Shown here: one piece after another, positions 7,590 through 16,669 of the stretch
Layout: the number at the start of each line of letters is the position of its first letter
How positions within the stretch are numbered: position 1 is the stretch's first letter
Source: Deltaproteobacteria bacterium
GTDB taxonomy: Bacteria; Desulfobacterota; Binatia; DP-6
Length of the DNA: 64,000 bases
Reading direction: 5' to 3'
NCBI GenBank assembly: GCA_005888095.1
Contig: VBKF01000091.1
Span: 62,001-126,000, forward strand
Position numbers and translations under genes: made by a program
Notes under the pieces: model-generated
Seen by the model: the letters and a program-made list of their open reading frames with translations, nothing else
Told to the model about the DNA's origin: nothing
Databases searched by the model: none

Positions 7590-8510
7590 ATGGCGGCCGA
7601 CGCCGTCCTGCTGATCGCCTTCGGCGGGCCGACGCGGCCGGAGGAGGTCGCGCCCTTCCTGGCCAACGTCGTGCGGGGACGCGGTGTGCCGCCCGAGCGG
7701 CTCGCGGAGGTCGCCCGCCACTACCACGCCATCGGCGGACGCTCGCCGCTCAACCCCATCACCTTCAATCAGGCCGAGAAGCTGCGCGTCGCGCTCGCGG
7801 AAGCCGGCGCGCCGCTCCCCGTCTACGTCGGCATGCGGAACTGGGAGCCGTACGTCGCCGACACCCTCGCCCGCATGGCGGACGAGGGGCGCCACGAAGC
7901 GATCGGCCTGATCCTCGCGCCGCACGCCACCGAGGCGAGCCGGGCGCGCTACACCGATGCGGTCGGGCGCGGCGCGGCCGCGCTCGGGACGCGGGCGCCG
8001 GTGATCCGCTGGGCGCCCGACTGGCACACGCACCCGCGCTTCATCGCGGCGGCGGCCGAGCTCGCCGCCACGGCGATCGCCCGGCTTCCGGCCGATCGCC
8101 GCGCCGCGGCCGTCCTCGTCTTCACCGCGCACAGCGTGCCGCGCGCCATGGCCGCGGGTTCGCCGTACGAGGCCGAGATCGCGGCGTCGGCACGCGCCGT
8201 CGCCGAGCGCCTCGGACATCGAGCCTGGCAGATCGCCTACCAGAGCCGGAGCGGAGGCTCCGCCGAGCCGTGGCTCGAGCCCGACGTCAACGATGCCCTC
8301 CGCGCGCTGGCCGCGGCCGGGGCGCGCGACGCCGTCCTCGTGGCGATCGGCTTCGTCGCCGACCACGTCGAGGTGCTGTACGATCTCGATGTCGAGGCGG
8401 CGGCCACGGCTCACGCAGCGGGCCTCGGCTTCGTCCGGGCTCCCACCGTGAACGACCATCCGCTCTTCATCCGCATGCTCGCCGACGTGGTGCGCGAGGC
8501 GGCCCGATGA
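7590..8510 (+). CDS. hemH: Ferrochelatase
   Basis: A 306-aa class II chelatase that inserts Fe2+ into a porphyrin. The metal-site His is in FTAHSVP (residue 181) and the paired Glu in GFVADHVEVLYDLD (residue 261). The substrate-loop segment YQSRSGGSAEPWLEPDV is also present. The sequence starts with the typical LLIAFGGPTRPEEV. The protein could act on protoporphyrin IX (classical route) or on coproporphyrin III (CPD route); motif reading cannot decide. The ATG overlaps nothing upstream (8-bp gap from hemE), while the stop overlaps the hemY start in ATGA. Confidence 0.93.
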   Translation: MAADAVLLIAFGGPTRPEEVAPFLANVVRGRGVPPERLAEVARHYHAIGGRSPLNPITFNQAEKLRVALAEAGAPLPVYVGMRNWEPYVADTLARMADEGRHEAIGLILAPHATEASRARYTDAVGRGAAALGTRAPVIRWAPDWHTHPRFIAAAAELAATAIARLPADRRAAAVLVFTAHSVPRAMAAGSPYEAEIAASARAVAERLGHRAWQIAYQSRSGGSAEPWLEPDVNDALRALAAAGARDAVLVAIGFVADHVEVLYDLDVEAAATAHAAGLGFVRAPTVNDHPLFIRMLADVVREAAR

Positions 8511-9883
8511 GGCGGGTCGCGGTCGTGGGCGGCGGCGTGGCCGGACTCGCCGCGGCGCTCCGCCTGGTCGAGGCCGGCCGCGGCATCGAGGTCCTGCTGC
8601 TCGAGGCGAAGGACCGTCTCGGCGGCACGATCGCGAGCGAGGGGACCGACGGCTTCCTGATCGAGGTGGGCGCGGACGCGTTCTTCACCGAGAAGCCCTG
8701 GGCGCAGGCGCTCTGCGAACGGGCCGGCCTCGGGGACCGGCTGATCGGCACGCGGCCCGGCGACCGGCGCACGTACGTCGTGCACGGCGGCCGGCTGGTC
8801 GCGGTCCCGGAGGGCTTCGTGCTCCTCGCCCCGACCGATCCCTGGACGGTCGCCGCCTCGCCGCTCTTCTCGTGGCCGGGCAAGCTGCGCATGCTCCTCG
8901 ACCTCGTGCTGCCGCGCCGCTCGGACGACGCCGACGAGAGCGTCGCCGCCTTCGTCCGCCGCCGGCTCGGCCGCGAGGCGTTCGAGCGCGTGGCCGAGCC
9001 GCTCCTCGGCGGCATCTACACCGGCGACGCCGAGCGGCTGTCGCTGCGCGCCACCATGCCCCGTTTCGTCGAGGTCGAGCGACGCCACCGGAGCCTCATC
9101 CTCGGGCTGCGCGCGACGGCGCGGACACACGATGCCGGCGCCCGCTACAGCCTCTTCATGACGCACGTCGAGGGCATGGGCGGGCTGGTCCGGGACCTCG
9201 CGCGCCGGCTCCCCGAAGGCGTCGTGCGGCTCGGCGCCGCCGTGGAGGGGCTCGCCCGCGACGGGGATACCTGGCGGCTCGCCGCCGGCGGCGGCTTCAC
9301 GGCCGACGCGGTCGTCGTCGCCGTGCCGGCGTATGCCGCAGCCCGGCTGCTCGAGGGACTCGACTCCAAGCTCGCCGGGGCACTCGCGGCGATCGAGTAC
9401 GCCTCCTCGGCGACCGTCACGCTCGGCTACCGCAGCACCGAGCTGCCACGGGGGCTCCCGGGGTTCGGCTTCGTCGTCCCGGCCGTCGAGCGGCGGCCGA
9501 TCCTGGCCTGCAGCTATCCGTCGCGCAAGTTCGCCGGCCGTGCCCCGGACGGCCACGATCTCGTGCGCGCCTTCGTCGGGGGCGCGCTGCGCGCCGACCT
9601 GCTGGAGCTCGACGACGAACGGCTGACGGCGCTCGTCGAGGCCGAGCTGGCGCACCTGCTCGGCGTCACGGCGCGCCCGCGCCTCGTCCGCGTCCACCGC
9701 CACGCGCGGGCCATGCCGCAGTACCACGTCGGACACGAGGAGCGGGTGGCCGCGATCGAGGCGCGCGCGGCCGCCATCGCCGGCCTCGCGCTGGCGGGGG
9801 CGGCCTACCGCGGGGTCGGCGTCCCCGACTGCGTGCGCAGCGGCGAGGCGGCGGCCGACGCCGTGCTCGCGCGTCTCGGCTAA
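8507..9883 (+). CDS. hemY: FAD-dependent protoporphyrinogen/coproporphyrinogen oxidase
   Basis: A 458-aa HemY/CgoX-type oxidase. The N-terminal dinucleotide fold is VAVVGGGVAGLAAALRLVEAG, followed by LLEAKDRLGGTIASE. Typical family segments include GADAFFTEKPWAQALCERAGL, PLLGGIYTGDAERLSLRATMPRF, ACSYPSRKFAGRAP and the C-terminal FAD contact GLALAGAAYRGVGVPDCVRSGE. It oxidises proto- or coproporphyrinogen by six electrons, using O2 in characterised members, so it points to aerobic growth. It is translationally coupled to hemH (ATGA). HemY next to HemH is also the arrangement of the coproporphyrin-dependent pathway, but the diagnostic hemQ is not in this window. Confidence 0.92.
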   Translation: MRRVAVVGGGVAGLAAALRLVEAGRGIEVLLLEAKDRLGGTIASEGTDGFLIEVGADAFFTEKPWAQALCERAGLGDRLIGTRPGDRRTYVVHGGRLVAVPEGFVLLAPTDPWTVAASPLFSWPGKLRMLLDLVLPRRSDDADESVAAFVRRRLGREAFERVAEPLLGGIYTGDAERLSLRATMPRFVEVERRHRSLILGLRATARTHDAGARYSLFMTHVEGMGGLVRDLARRLPEGVVRLGAAVEGLARDGDTWRLAAGGGFTADAVVVAVPAYAAARLLEGLDSKLAGALAAIEYASSATVTLGYRSTELPRGLPGFGFVVPAVERRPILACSYPSRKFAGRAPDGHDLVRAFVGGALRADLLELDDERLTALVEAELAHLLGVTARPRLVRVHRHARAMPQYHVGHEERVAAIEARAAAIAGLALAGAAYRGVGVPDCVRSGEAAADAVLARLG

Positions 9884-10054
9884 GCCGGTCTCGACGTCGA
9901 CGACACGGCGATCGCCACCGGATAGGCGAAGCGGACCCTCTCGCTGCCGGTGGCGTGCCGCACGCTTACCGACCGGCGGCGGATGACGCAATGCACCGGC
10001 GCCCATGGGTCCTGCCCCTATTGCGCAGCCCGCTGTCTGCGTTAAGCTCGTGCC
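9884..10054. other. Intergenic region downstream of hemY
   Basis: 171 bp without a supported gene. It contains the short palindrome TCGACGTCGA about 10 bp after the hemY stop. No T-tract terminator, no tRNA and no convincing promoter for the following small exported protein could be recognised. Confidence 0.3.
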
Positions 10055-10318
10055 GTGAGAAGGCGCGGCATTGCAGCCGCGGCGTGTCTCGCGGCGATCT
10101 TACTCGGCTCCTCGGTCGCCCTCGGGGAGACCAAGAAGGAGGACGAGCGGACGCCTCTTCCGCCGCCCATCGACGAAGTCGTGCCGCCGCTGGGAACCCC
10201 CGACGAAGCGGTCTCGGCCCTCAAGCACCTTCGCCTGCATCCGGGTCGGGACTCGCTCGAGCCGGCCGAGGCAGTGCGCAATCGGCCACCGGGGACCGCG
10301 GACGAGCCGGCGCGCTAG
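10055..10318 (+). CDS. Small exported protein of unknown function
   Basis: An 87-aa protein with a clear Sec signal peptide: RRR at the N-terminus, a hydrophobic core (AAAACLAAILLGSSVALG) and a probable cleavage near residue 24. The mature part of about 60 residues is polar and Pro-rich (TKKEDERTPLPPPIDEVVPPLGTPDEAVSALKHLRLHPG), with no Cys and no recognisable fold. The GTG at 10055 is the only start that keeps the signal peptide. It stands alone between hemY and a flavoprotein. No function is proposed. Confidence 0.6.
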   Translation: MRRRGIAAAACLAAILLGSSVALGETKKEDERTPLPPPIDEVVPPLGTPDEAVSALKHLRLHPGRDSLEPAEAVRNRPPGTADEPAR

Positions 10319-10363
10319 CGTCCGGGCCTGTCGCGAGCGGACGCCGACGGCTATAGAAGGGCG

Positions 10364-11863
10364 ATGCCCAGGGCGGCGGACAACCCGCCCGCCGTCGTCC
10401 TCGGCGGCGGCATCGCGGGTCTCGCGGCGGCGCGGCTCCTCACGCGGCACTACGCGCGTGTCGTCGTGCTCGAGCGGGACACGCGGCCCGACGTGGCCGA
10501 GCCCGAGTCCGCGTACGGAGGCTGGCAGCGCCGCGGCGTTCCGCAGTTCCGCCACTCGCACGCGTTCCTCGCGCGGCTGCGGCTCGTGCTCCTCGCCCAC
10601 CTGCCCGAGGTGCTCGACCGGCTGCGCGCGCTGGGTGTCCGCGAGCTCGGTCTCGCCGCGCTCGCGCCGCCCGGCGTGACCCTCGCTCCCGAGGAGGGCG
10701 ACGACGAGGTGGTCCTCCTCGCCTGCCGGCGCGCGACGTTCGAATGGGTGCTCCGCGAGTGCGTGCGCGCGAGGCCCGGGATCGAGCTGCACGAGGGTGT
10801 CTCGGTCGCCGGCCTCTCGGTCGCGGCGCGCGACGGGAGACGTCCCTCGGTCACGGGTGTTCGCCTGGCCGACGGCAGCGTGATGCGCGCCGCGCTGGTG
10901 GTCGACGCCACCGGTCGACGGTCGCGGGCCCCCGCCTGGCTGGCGGCGAGCGGCGCCCCGCTGCCGCTCGAGCTCTCGGCGGATACCGGCACGTTCTACT
11001 ACACGCGCTTCTACCGCCGGGGCCATGGACGGGCGCCACGCGGTACGACCGGTCTCGTCGCGGGCGACCTCGGGTGGGTCAAGGTCGCGATCTTCCCGGG
11101 TGACAACGCATCGTTCTCGATCAGCGTCGGCGCGCCGGTCGCCGACGGCTCGCTCAGGGGCCTCTCGGATCCCGCCCGCTTCGAGGCGTTCGTGCGGGCG
11201 TTTCCCGCCGTCGCGCCCTGGCGCGCGCGGGGCGTCTCGGTGCCGATCGACGGCCCGCCGACACCCGTCCTGGTGATGGGAAACCTCCGCAACCGGCTGC
11301 GGCGCTTCGTCGACCGCGAGGGTCCGCTCGCTGCGGGCTTCTTCGCCATCGGCGACGCGGCCTACCACTCGAACCCGGTCTACGGCCGGGGCGCCACCTC
11401 GGCGATCGTCCAGGCCGCCCTGCTGGACGAGGCGCTCGGCCGGCACCCGGGGGACGTGCGGGCCGCGGCGTGCTTCCTCGACCTGGAGAGCGAGCGCCAG
11501 CTCCGGCCGTTCTGGGAGGCGGCGGTCGCCGGGGACCGCCGGACGCTCGGCGAGGTCCCATCCCTGAAGGTGACCGATCCGCTGGCGTGGCTCGCCCACG
11601 TCGCCGAGCAGGCGTTCGGCTGGTTCTTCGACCAGGGCTTGCTGCCCGCGAGCCGCGTCGACCCCGTCATCTTCCGGGCGCTCATGCGCATCTTCAACAT
11701 GCTGGAGCCGCCGGAGCGGCTGTTCACCGACCCGGGCCTCCTCGTGCGTTCGTTGCCGGTCCTGGCGCGGGTGCTGCGCGGCGACGGGCCGCCCCCGCCG
11801 TTCCCGGTGGTGGCGCGCGATGCGGCGCTGTCGCAGCTCGACCAGGCCGGGGCGCGGGAGTGA
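10364..11863 (+). CDS. FAD-dependent monooxygenase/oxidoreductase
   Basis: A 499-aa flavoprotein of the p-hydroxybenzoate hydroxylase/geranylgeranyl-reductase-like superfamily. The Rossmann motif VVLGGGIAGLAAARLLTRHY is at residues ~11-30, followed by VVVLERD. A mid-protein LVVDATGRRSRAP segment is present, and the second FAD motif is FFAIGDAAYHSNPVYGRGATSAIVQAALL. The C-terminal ~110 residues are helical and not recognised. The segment RRGVPQFRHSHAFLARLR early in the chain resembles tryptophan-halogenase-like/uncharacterised FAD monooxygenases. The substrate is unknown. It ends 5 bp before the next exported protein gene, so co-transcription is likely. Confidence 0.8.
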   Translation: MPRAADNPPAVVLGGGIAGLAAARLLTRHYARVVVLERDTRPDVAEPESAYGGWQRRGVPQFRHSHAFLARLRLVLLAHLPEVLDRLRALGVRELGLAALAPPGVTLAPEEGDDEVVLLACRRATFEWVLRECVRARPGIELHEGVSVAGLSVAARDGRRPSVTGVRLADGSVMRAALVVDATGRRSRAPAWLAASGAPLPLELSADTGTFYYTRFYRRGHGRAPRGTTGLVAGDLGWVKVAIFPGDNASFSISVGAPVADGSLRGLSDPARFEAFVRAFPAVAPWRARGVSVPIDGPPTPVLVMGNLRNRLRRFVDREGPLAAGFFAIGDAAYHSNPVYGRGATSAIVQAALLDEALGRHPGDVRAAACFLDLESERQLRPFWEAAVAGDRRTLGEVPSLKVTDPLAWLAHVAEQAFGWFFDQGLLPASRVDPVIFRALMRIFNMLEPPERLFTDPGLLVRSLPVLARVLRGDGPPPPFPVVARDAALSQLDQAGARE

Positions 11864-11868
11864 AGGGG

Positions 11869-12729
11869 ATGTCTCGTCGTCGCATCCTGCCCCTCGCCGT
11901 TCTCGGCCTCGCGACCGTGGCCGCCGCACCCGACAGGTCTCTCGGCCAGCCGCTGCTCGGCGAGTACGCGATCCTCGGCCAGGCGCGGACGGCGCTGCGC
12001 GCGGGAGTACGGGTGACTTCCGGCGCCGTGGGAACGGTCGGCGGCACGCTCGTGCTCGGCAACCAGGTGCGGGTAAGCGACGCCGTCGCCGCGGACACGA
12101 TCCGACTCGGCCCCGATACCAGCGCCGAACGCTTCTTCTGCCGCTTCGCGATCCTCTCGCGCGGCGGCGGCGTGGTCGGCGGCCCGGTGGTCGGCGGTGG
12201 GACCCTGCCGGCGTGCCGCGCGTTCACGCCGCCGCTCGTCGACCCTGCGCTGCTCGCGCCGGTTGCCGTGACCCCCGGGACGACGGATCTCCGCGTGCCG
12301 CGCCGCACCGGAACCGCGCCCATGCCCGCGGCGAGCTACGGGCACGTCGTCGTCGGCAAGGGTTCGCTGCTGCAGCTCGCCGGCGGGAGCTACACCGCGC
12401 GCTCCATCCGTGTCGCGCCGAGCGGCCGTCTCGTCTGCGCCGACGCCTGCCGCATCGGCGTGCTCGAGCGCGTCGTGCTGGCGCCGCGCGCCGAGCTCGG
12501 TGCCGGCGCGCCGCTGCGTGCCAACCAGGTGCGGCTGGACATCGCCGCGAGTGGAGTGGGGCAGGCGTTCCGCGCCGGTGCCCGCGCCGCGGTGGCGGCC
12601 ACGATCTACGCGCCGGCCGGCAGGCTCGCGCTGGGCGCCCGGGGCACCTACCACGGCGCGTACGTGGGGCGGACGGTCACGGTGGGTCCCGCCGCCACGG
12701 TGCGTGCGGACAGCGCGCTCGGTAGCTAG
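11869..12729 (+). CDS. Exported beta-helix-like protein of unknown function
   Basis: A 286-aa protein with an N-terminal signal peptide (SRRRILPLAVLGLATVAAAP). The body is rich in Gly, Val and Ala with short repeating strands. The C-terminal half (ARSIRVAPSGRLVC, ATIYAPAGRLALGARG, YHGAYVGRTVTVGPAATV) resembles the surface-protein beta-helix domain seen in DUF7305/anchor-type exported proteins. Four Cys residues in two pairs (FFCRF...LPACR; LVCADACR) could form disulfides outside the cytoplasm. The ATG at 11869 lies 5 bp after the flavoprotein stop. It converges on the C26 amidotransferase with a 10-bp gap. No enzymatic motif was seen. Confidence 0.65.
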   Translation: MSRRRILPLAVLGLATVAAAPDRSLGQPLLGEYAILGQARTALRAGVRVTSGAVGTVGGTLVLGNQVRVSDAVAADTIRLGPDTSAERFFCRFAILSRGGGVVGGPVVGGGTLPACRAFTPPLVDPALLAPVAVTPGTTDLRVPRRTGTAPMPAASYGHVVVGKGSLLQLAGGSYTARSIRVAPSGRLVCADACRIGVLERVVLAPRAELGAGAPLRANQVRLDIAASGVGQAFRAGARAAVAATIYAPAGRLALGARGTYHGAYVGRTVTVGPAATVRADSALGS

Positions 12730-12739
12730 CTCGGGCGTT

Positions 12740-13516
12740 TCAGCGCAGGTCGGGCGCGGGTGCCGCGGTCTCGCAGGCCGCCGCCCGACGATGGCCACCG
12801 GCGATCCGCGCGCGGCTGCGCGCGACCAGCTCCTCGAAGAGCCGTCGCTGGCGCGCGTCGCTCAGCGCCCCGAGCTCGGGATGCCACTGGACGGCGAGCA
12901 CGAAGGGGTGCTCGGTCGACTCCACCGCCTCGATGACGTCGTCGGGGCTCCAGGCGACGGCGCGCAGCCCACGGCCGAGGCGGCCGACGGCCTGATGGTG
13001 CACGGACTGCACGACGAGACGCTCCGTCCCGAGGAGGGTGCCGATCCGGCTCGTCGGGTCGAACCGCACCTCGTGCTCGACCGGCAGCCGCTCCGGGCGC
13101 CGATGCGGCACGCGGTCGCCGTAGCGGTCCGGGATGTGCGCGACGAGGTCGCCGCCGAGCGCGACGTTCAGCAGCTGCATGCCGCGGCAGATGCAGAGCA
13201 CCGGGAGGTCGGGGCGGGCGAGCGCGGCGCGCGCGAGCTGCATCTCGAAGCCGTCGCGCTCGGTCGAGATGCCGTAGTTGGCGTCGTGGCGGACGCCCCC
13301 GTAGTGCGCCGGGTCGATGTCACCGCCGCCGGGCAGGATGAGCCCGTGGATCGTGTCGAGCGCCTCGGGAATCTCACCTTCCACCGCTTCCACCGCGGGA
13401 AGGACGAGCGGGACGCCGCCCGCGAGCCGCACCACGTCGACGTACTCGCAGGGCAGCGAGAAGACCTGCCGCTCGCCGGCGCGGCCGTAGCTGCTGATCC
13501 CGATGAGAGGTCTCAC
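12740..13516 (-). CDS. Gamma-glutamyl-gamma-aminobutyrate hydrolase-type class I amidotransferase (peptidase C26)
   Basis: A 258-aa glutamine-amidotransferase-fold hydrolase of the PuuD/C26 family. The N-terminus is RPLIGISSYGRAGERQ. The oxyanion segment is GLILPGGGDIDPAHYG, the nucleophile elbow is VLCICRGMQLLNVALGG with the catalytic Cys, and the partner residues lie in LAVQWHPELG (His, Glu). The family cleaves gamma-glutamyl-GABA or related gamma-glutamyl amides. No putrescine genes are adjacent, so the substrate is open. The GTG at 13516 matches the family start. It is divergent from an alpha/beta hydrolase gene across 69 bp. Confidence 0.88.
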   Translation of the reverse strand: MRPLIGISSYGRAGERQVFSLPCEYVDVVRLAGGVPLVLPAVEAVEGEIPEALDTIHGLILPGGGDIDPAHYGGVRHDANYGISTERDGFEMQLARAALARPDLPVLCICRGMQLLNVALGGDLVAHIPDRYGDRVPHRRPERLPVEHEVRFDPTSRIGTLLGTERLVVQSVHHQAVGRLGRGLRAVAWSPDDVIEAVESTEHPFVLAVQWHPELGALSDARQRRLFEELVARSRARIAGGHRRAAACETAAPAPDLR

Positions 13517-13585
13517 GCCCGTCCAAGCTACCCGGCGCGCCGCCGAAGTTCCAGCACCGGGCCCTCCTGTGATAGCTCCTTGCGC

Positions 13586-14443
13586 ATGAGCTTTCCGCGC
13601 CAAGTGCCTGGCATTCCCCGTCAATCCGACTTCCACGAGCTCGTCGAGGACGTCGTCTACGCCTCGGTCGACGGCGTCCCGCTGCGCTACGACCACTACC
13701 GGCCGCGGCGGGCAACCAGCCCCGCGCCGGCGATCGTCTTCGTCCACGGCGGCGCCTGGGTGCACGGCGACCCGAGCCAGGCGGCCGGCAACGCCCTCCA
13801 CTTTGCCCGCCGTGGCATCGCGACGATCTCGATCTCGTACCGCCTCGCCCCGAGGCACCGCTTTCCGGCGCCGCTCGACGACGTCCGCCGCGGGCTCCGC
13901 CACGTGCGCGCCCACGCGGTCGAGCTGGGCATCGATCCCGAACGGATCGCCCTGATGGGTCTCTCGGCCGGCGCCCATCTCGCGATGCTCGCCCACCTGG
14001 CGGCGGGCATCCCCGAGCTTGCCCCGGAGCTCCCCGCCGAGCTCCGCGACGCGGCAGAGACGGTGTGCGCGCTCGTCCTGCACTACGGTCCCTACGACCT
14101 CGCCCGGCGCCGCCCGTTCCCCGACGGCTTCGATCCGATCGGCGAGCTCCTCGGCGAGCGGCTCGCAGACGAGGCGTGGGTGCGGCTCGCGTCCCCGGTC
14201 CACCAGGCCGCGCATGCCACCGCGCCCGTGCTGCTCGTCCACGGCACGGCGGACGCCGTCGTGTCGTACCGCGAGTCCGAGCGGATGCACGCCGCCCTCG
14301 AGCGTGCCGGCAAGCCGAGCGAGCTGCTCCGCCTCGAGGGCGCACCCCATGCCTTCCAGGCCAACTGGCGCGGCGAAGCGAACCGGCAGGCCAACGCGGC
14401 GACGGACACCTTCCTCGAGCGCCATCTCCCGGGAGCCGCATGA
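13586..14443 (+). CDS. Alpha/beta hydrolase, HSL-like esterase
   Basis: A 285-aa esterase/lipase of the hormone-sensitive-lipase-like type. The oxyanion motif is VFVHGGAWVHGDP, the nucleophile elbow GLSAGAHLA, the acid LLVHGTADAVVSY and the catalytic His EGAPHAFQ. There is no signal peptide, so it is probably cytoplasmic. ISYRLAPRHRFPAPLDDV is the usual strand/helix after the HGG motif. The stop overlaps the following GNAT acetyltransferase start (ATGA), so the two are co-translated. The substrate is unknown. Confidence 0.87.
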   Translation: MSFPRQVPGIPRQSDFHELVEDVVYASVDGVPLRYDHYRPRRATSPAPAIVFVHGGAWVHGDPSQAAGNALHFARRGIATISISYRLAPRHRFPAPLDDVRRGLRHVRAHAVELGIDPERIALMGLSAGAHLAMLAHLAAGIPELAPELPAELRDAAETVCALVLHYGPYDLARRRPFPDGFDPIGELLGERLADEAWVRLASPVHQAAHATAPVLLVHGTADAVVSYRESERMHAALERAGKPSELLRLEGAPHAFQANWRGEANRQANAATDTFLERHLPGAA

Positions 14444-14886
14444 TCCTCCGCACCGCCATCCCGGACGACGAGGCCGCCGTCCTCCGTCTCATCGAGGAGC
14501 TCTTCGAGGCTCCTGGCCGCCGGCCCGTCGGTTACTCGTCCGAGCGGGCGTCGGCGGGCTTCCAGCACGCCGTCGCCGAGCCGCACGCCGACGTGCTCCT
14601 CGCGCTCGACGGCGACACGCTGATCGGGCTCGCGTCGGTGTACGCCGAGCTGCCGTCCATCCGCTTCGGCCGGCGGTGCTGGCTCGAAGATCTCGTCGTC
14701 ACCTCGTCCCGACGTGGCCAGGGCATCGGGCGGCGGCTGCTCGAGGCGGCGGCCGAGTGGGGACGCGCGCACGGCTGCGTTCATCTGGAGCTGAGCTCCG
14801 CCAACACGCGCGGCGACGCGCACCGCTTCTACCTGGGGAACGGGATGGCGCAGAATTCCCTGCTCTTCGGGCGGCTGCTCCGCTGA
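14440..14886 (+). CDS. GNAT-family N-acetyltransferase
   Basis: A 148-aa single-domain GNAT protein. Motif A (acetyl-CoA pyrophosphate loop) is LEDLVVTSSRRGQGIGRRLLEAAAEWGRAHGC, with the R-x-x-G-x-G/A pattern. Motif B follows in LELSSANTRGDAHRFYLGNGM. The N-terminus ILRTAIPDDEAAVLRLIEELF is standard. It is coupled to the upstream hydrolase by an ATGA overlap. The acceptor substrate cannot be inferred. Confidence 0.85.
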   Translation: MILRTAIPDDEAAVLRLIEELFEAPGRRPVGYSSERASAGFQHAVAEPHADVLLALDGDTLIGLASVYAELPSIRFGRRCWLEDLVVTSSRRGQGIGRRLLEAAAEWGRAHGCVHLELSSANTRGDAHRFYLGNGMAQNSLLFGRLLR

Positions 14887-14944
14887 CGGCGCTGGCGCCC
14901 CTCGACAGGCTCCTCTATAAAAGCGACTTCTACGGGCGGCAGGG

Positions 14945-16669
14945 ATGTACGAGCGGTTCTTCGGGCTCGCCGACGCGCCGTTCCGGCTCACGCCGGACCC
15001 GCGCTACCTGTTCCTGTCGCAGAAGCACGCCGACGCCCTCGCGCACCTGAAGCTCGGCCTGTCGGAGTCGAGCGGCTTCGTCTGCATCACCGGCGACGTG
15101 GGCACGGGGAAGACGACGCTCCTCCGCGCGTTCCTGACCGGGCCGATTCCCGACACGGAAACCGCGTACGTCTTCAACCCCGTCCTCTCGCCGCTCGAGC
15201 TCCTGCAGACGATCAATGCCGAATTCGGACTTCATGCCGACACGGACAGCCGCACCGAGCTCGTCGGCGCGCTCAACCGCCACCTCCTCGCGCAGCGCCA
15301 GGCGGGCCGCCGCGCGATCGTCGTGATCGACGAGGCCCAGGCGCTCGCCGTCGAGGTGCTCGAGCAGCTCCGCCTCCTCTCGAACCTCGAGACCACCACC
15401 GAGAAGCTCCTGCGCATCATCCTCGTCGGCCAGCCGCAGCTGCGCACGCTCCTTCTCCACCCCGAGCTCGTGCAGCTGAACCAGCGCATCACGCTGCGCT
15501 GGCACATCGGGCCCCTCACCCGACAGGAGACCGCGGCCTACGTCGAGCACCGGCTCGCCATCGCGAGCCAGGGCCATGCCGGACCGATCTTCACCCGGCC
15601 CGCGCTGCGCCTGATCCACCGCCGGTCGGGCGGCGTGCCGCGCATGATCAACATGATCGCGCACCGGGCCATGGTGGCCGCGTTCGCCGACGACCGCCGG
15701 ACCGTGGGGAGGCGCTCGGTCCGCCGGGCGTACGACGAGATCGCCGTCGTGCCGCTGCCCGCCCGGCGCCGGGCCTCCCGGGTCGCCGCCCTCGCGACGG
15801 TCGGCGCGGCCGTCTGCCTCGCGGTGATCGCGATCGGCGCCGCGCGGCTGTCGCCGCCGCCCGAGCCGGCGCCGCTGCGCGCGGCGGAGCCCACCTCGGG
15901 CAGCGCGACACCCGTCGCCGAACCGCCGGCGCCGAACGCCGCACCGGTCCCCGAGCCGGCGCCGAGCGCGCCGCCCGAGGTCGCGACCGCCCCTGCCCGC
16001 CCCGGGGCCGAGCCCCCCGTCGCCGCGCTCGAGGTGGAGCGCCGGCTCGTCGCGCTGGACACCGACGCGAGCGCGCGCGAGGCGTTGAACGCCGTCTTCG
16101 CGGCGTGGAGCGTCGGTCCGCTCGGACCGCGTGAGCCCGGGGACGCGAACGCGTTCACCGGCGCGGCAGCGCGGCGTGGCCTCGGGCACCTCCTCGTCTC
16201 CTCCAGCGGCACCCTGCTGCGCGCACTCGACCTGCCTGCGATACTCGAGCTCAACCTGTCCGACGCGTCCGGCGTGCGCTACGCGGCGGTGGTGAGTCTC
16301 TCCAGCGCGGGGGCGACGCTCGTGGTCGGCGACGCGCCCGGCGCCGTCGACCGGACCTTCCTCGATCGCGCCTGGTTCGGGCGCGCGCATGTCTTCTGGC
16401 GGGACTTCGACGGCATCGGCGTCGTGACGCGAGAGCCGTCGCAAGGCATCCGGCGCCTGCAGGCGCTCCTCCGCCGGGCGGGTACCTACGGCGGCCCGGA
16501 CACGGGCGTCTTCGACAGAGCGACGCGCGCCGCCGTCGTCGACTTCCAGCGCGGCCGATTCCTGGTCACCGATGGCCGTCCCGGCCCCCTGACGCGCATC
16601 CTGCTCTACGACATCGCAGGCGGCTACCCGCGACCCACACTCGGCTCCTCCGGAGGAGGGACGTCATGA
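14945..16669 (+). CDS. gspA: ExeA/GspA-like AAA ATPase with membrane segment and C-terminal peptidoglycan-binding domain
   Basis: A 574-aa inner-membrane ATPase. It opens with the family signature MYERFFGLADAPFRLTPDPR. Walker A (GDVGTGKTT) is at residues 50-58, Walker B (IVVIDEAQ) near 125-132 and sensor-1 (RIILVGQPQL) near 157. One transmembrane helix is predicted at ~279-301, followed by a Pro/Ala linker (~302-350) and a periplasmic part. The C-terminus has a PG_binding_1-like helix set (RRLQALLRRAGTYGGPDTGVFDRATRAAVVDFQ). In Aeromonas, ExeA binds peptidoglycan and helps assemble the type II secretin. A TATAAA at 14916-14921 may be a -10 box. It is coupled to gspB (ATGA). Confidence 0.88.
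   Translation: MYERFFGLADAPFRLTPDPRYLFLSQKHADALAHLKLGLSESSGFVCITGDVGTGKTTLLRAFLTGPIPDTETAYVFNPVLSPLELLQTINAEFGLHADTDSRTELVGALNRHLLAQRQAGRRAIVVIDEAQALAVEVLEQLRLLSNLETTTEKLLRIILVGQPQLRTLLLHPELVQLNQRITLRWHIGPLTRQETAAYVEHRLAIASQGHAGPIFTRPALRLIHRRSGGVPRMINMIAHRAMVAAFADDRRTVGRRSVRRAYDEIAVVPLPARRRASRVAALATVGAAVCLAVIAIGAARLSPPPEPAPLRAAEPTSGSATPVAEPPAPNAAPVPEPAPSAPPEVATAPARPGAEPPVAALEVERRLVALDTDASAREALNAVFAAWSVGPLGPREPGDANAFTGAAARRGLGHLLVSSSGTLLRALDLPAILELNLSDASGVRYAAVVSLSSAGATLVVGDAPGAVDRTFLDRAWFGRAHVFWRDFDGIGVVTREPSQGIRRLQALLRRAGTYGGPDTGVFDRATRAAVVDFQRGRFLVTDGRPGPLTRILLYDIAGGYPRPTLGSSGGGTS

Noticed and set aside
8411..10006. 531-aa antisense frame beneath hemY
   Set aside because: No motif and wholly inside a confident gene; a codon-bias artefact.
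10100..11929. 609-aa antisense frame beneath the flavoprotein
   Set aside because: Low-complexity Arg/Asp-rich translation; the plus-strand gene has clear FAD motifs.
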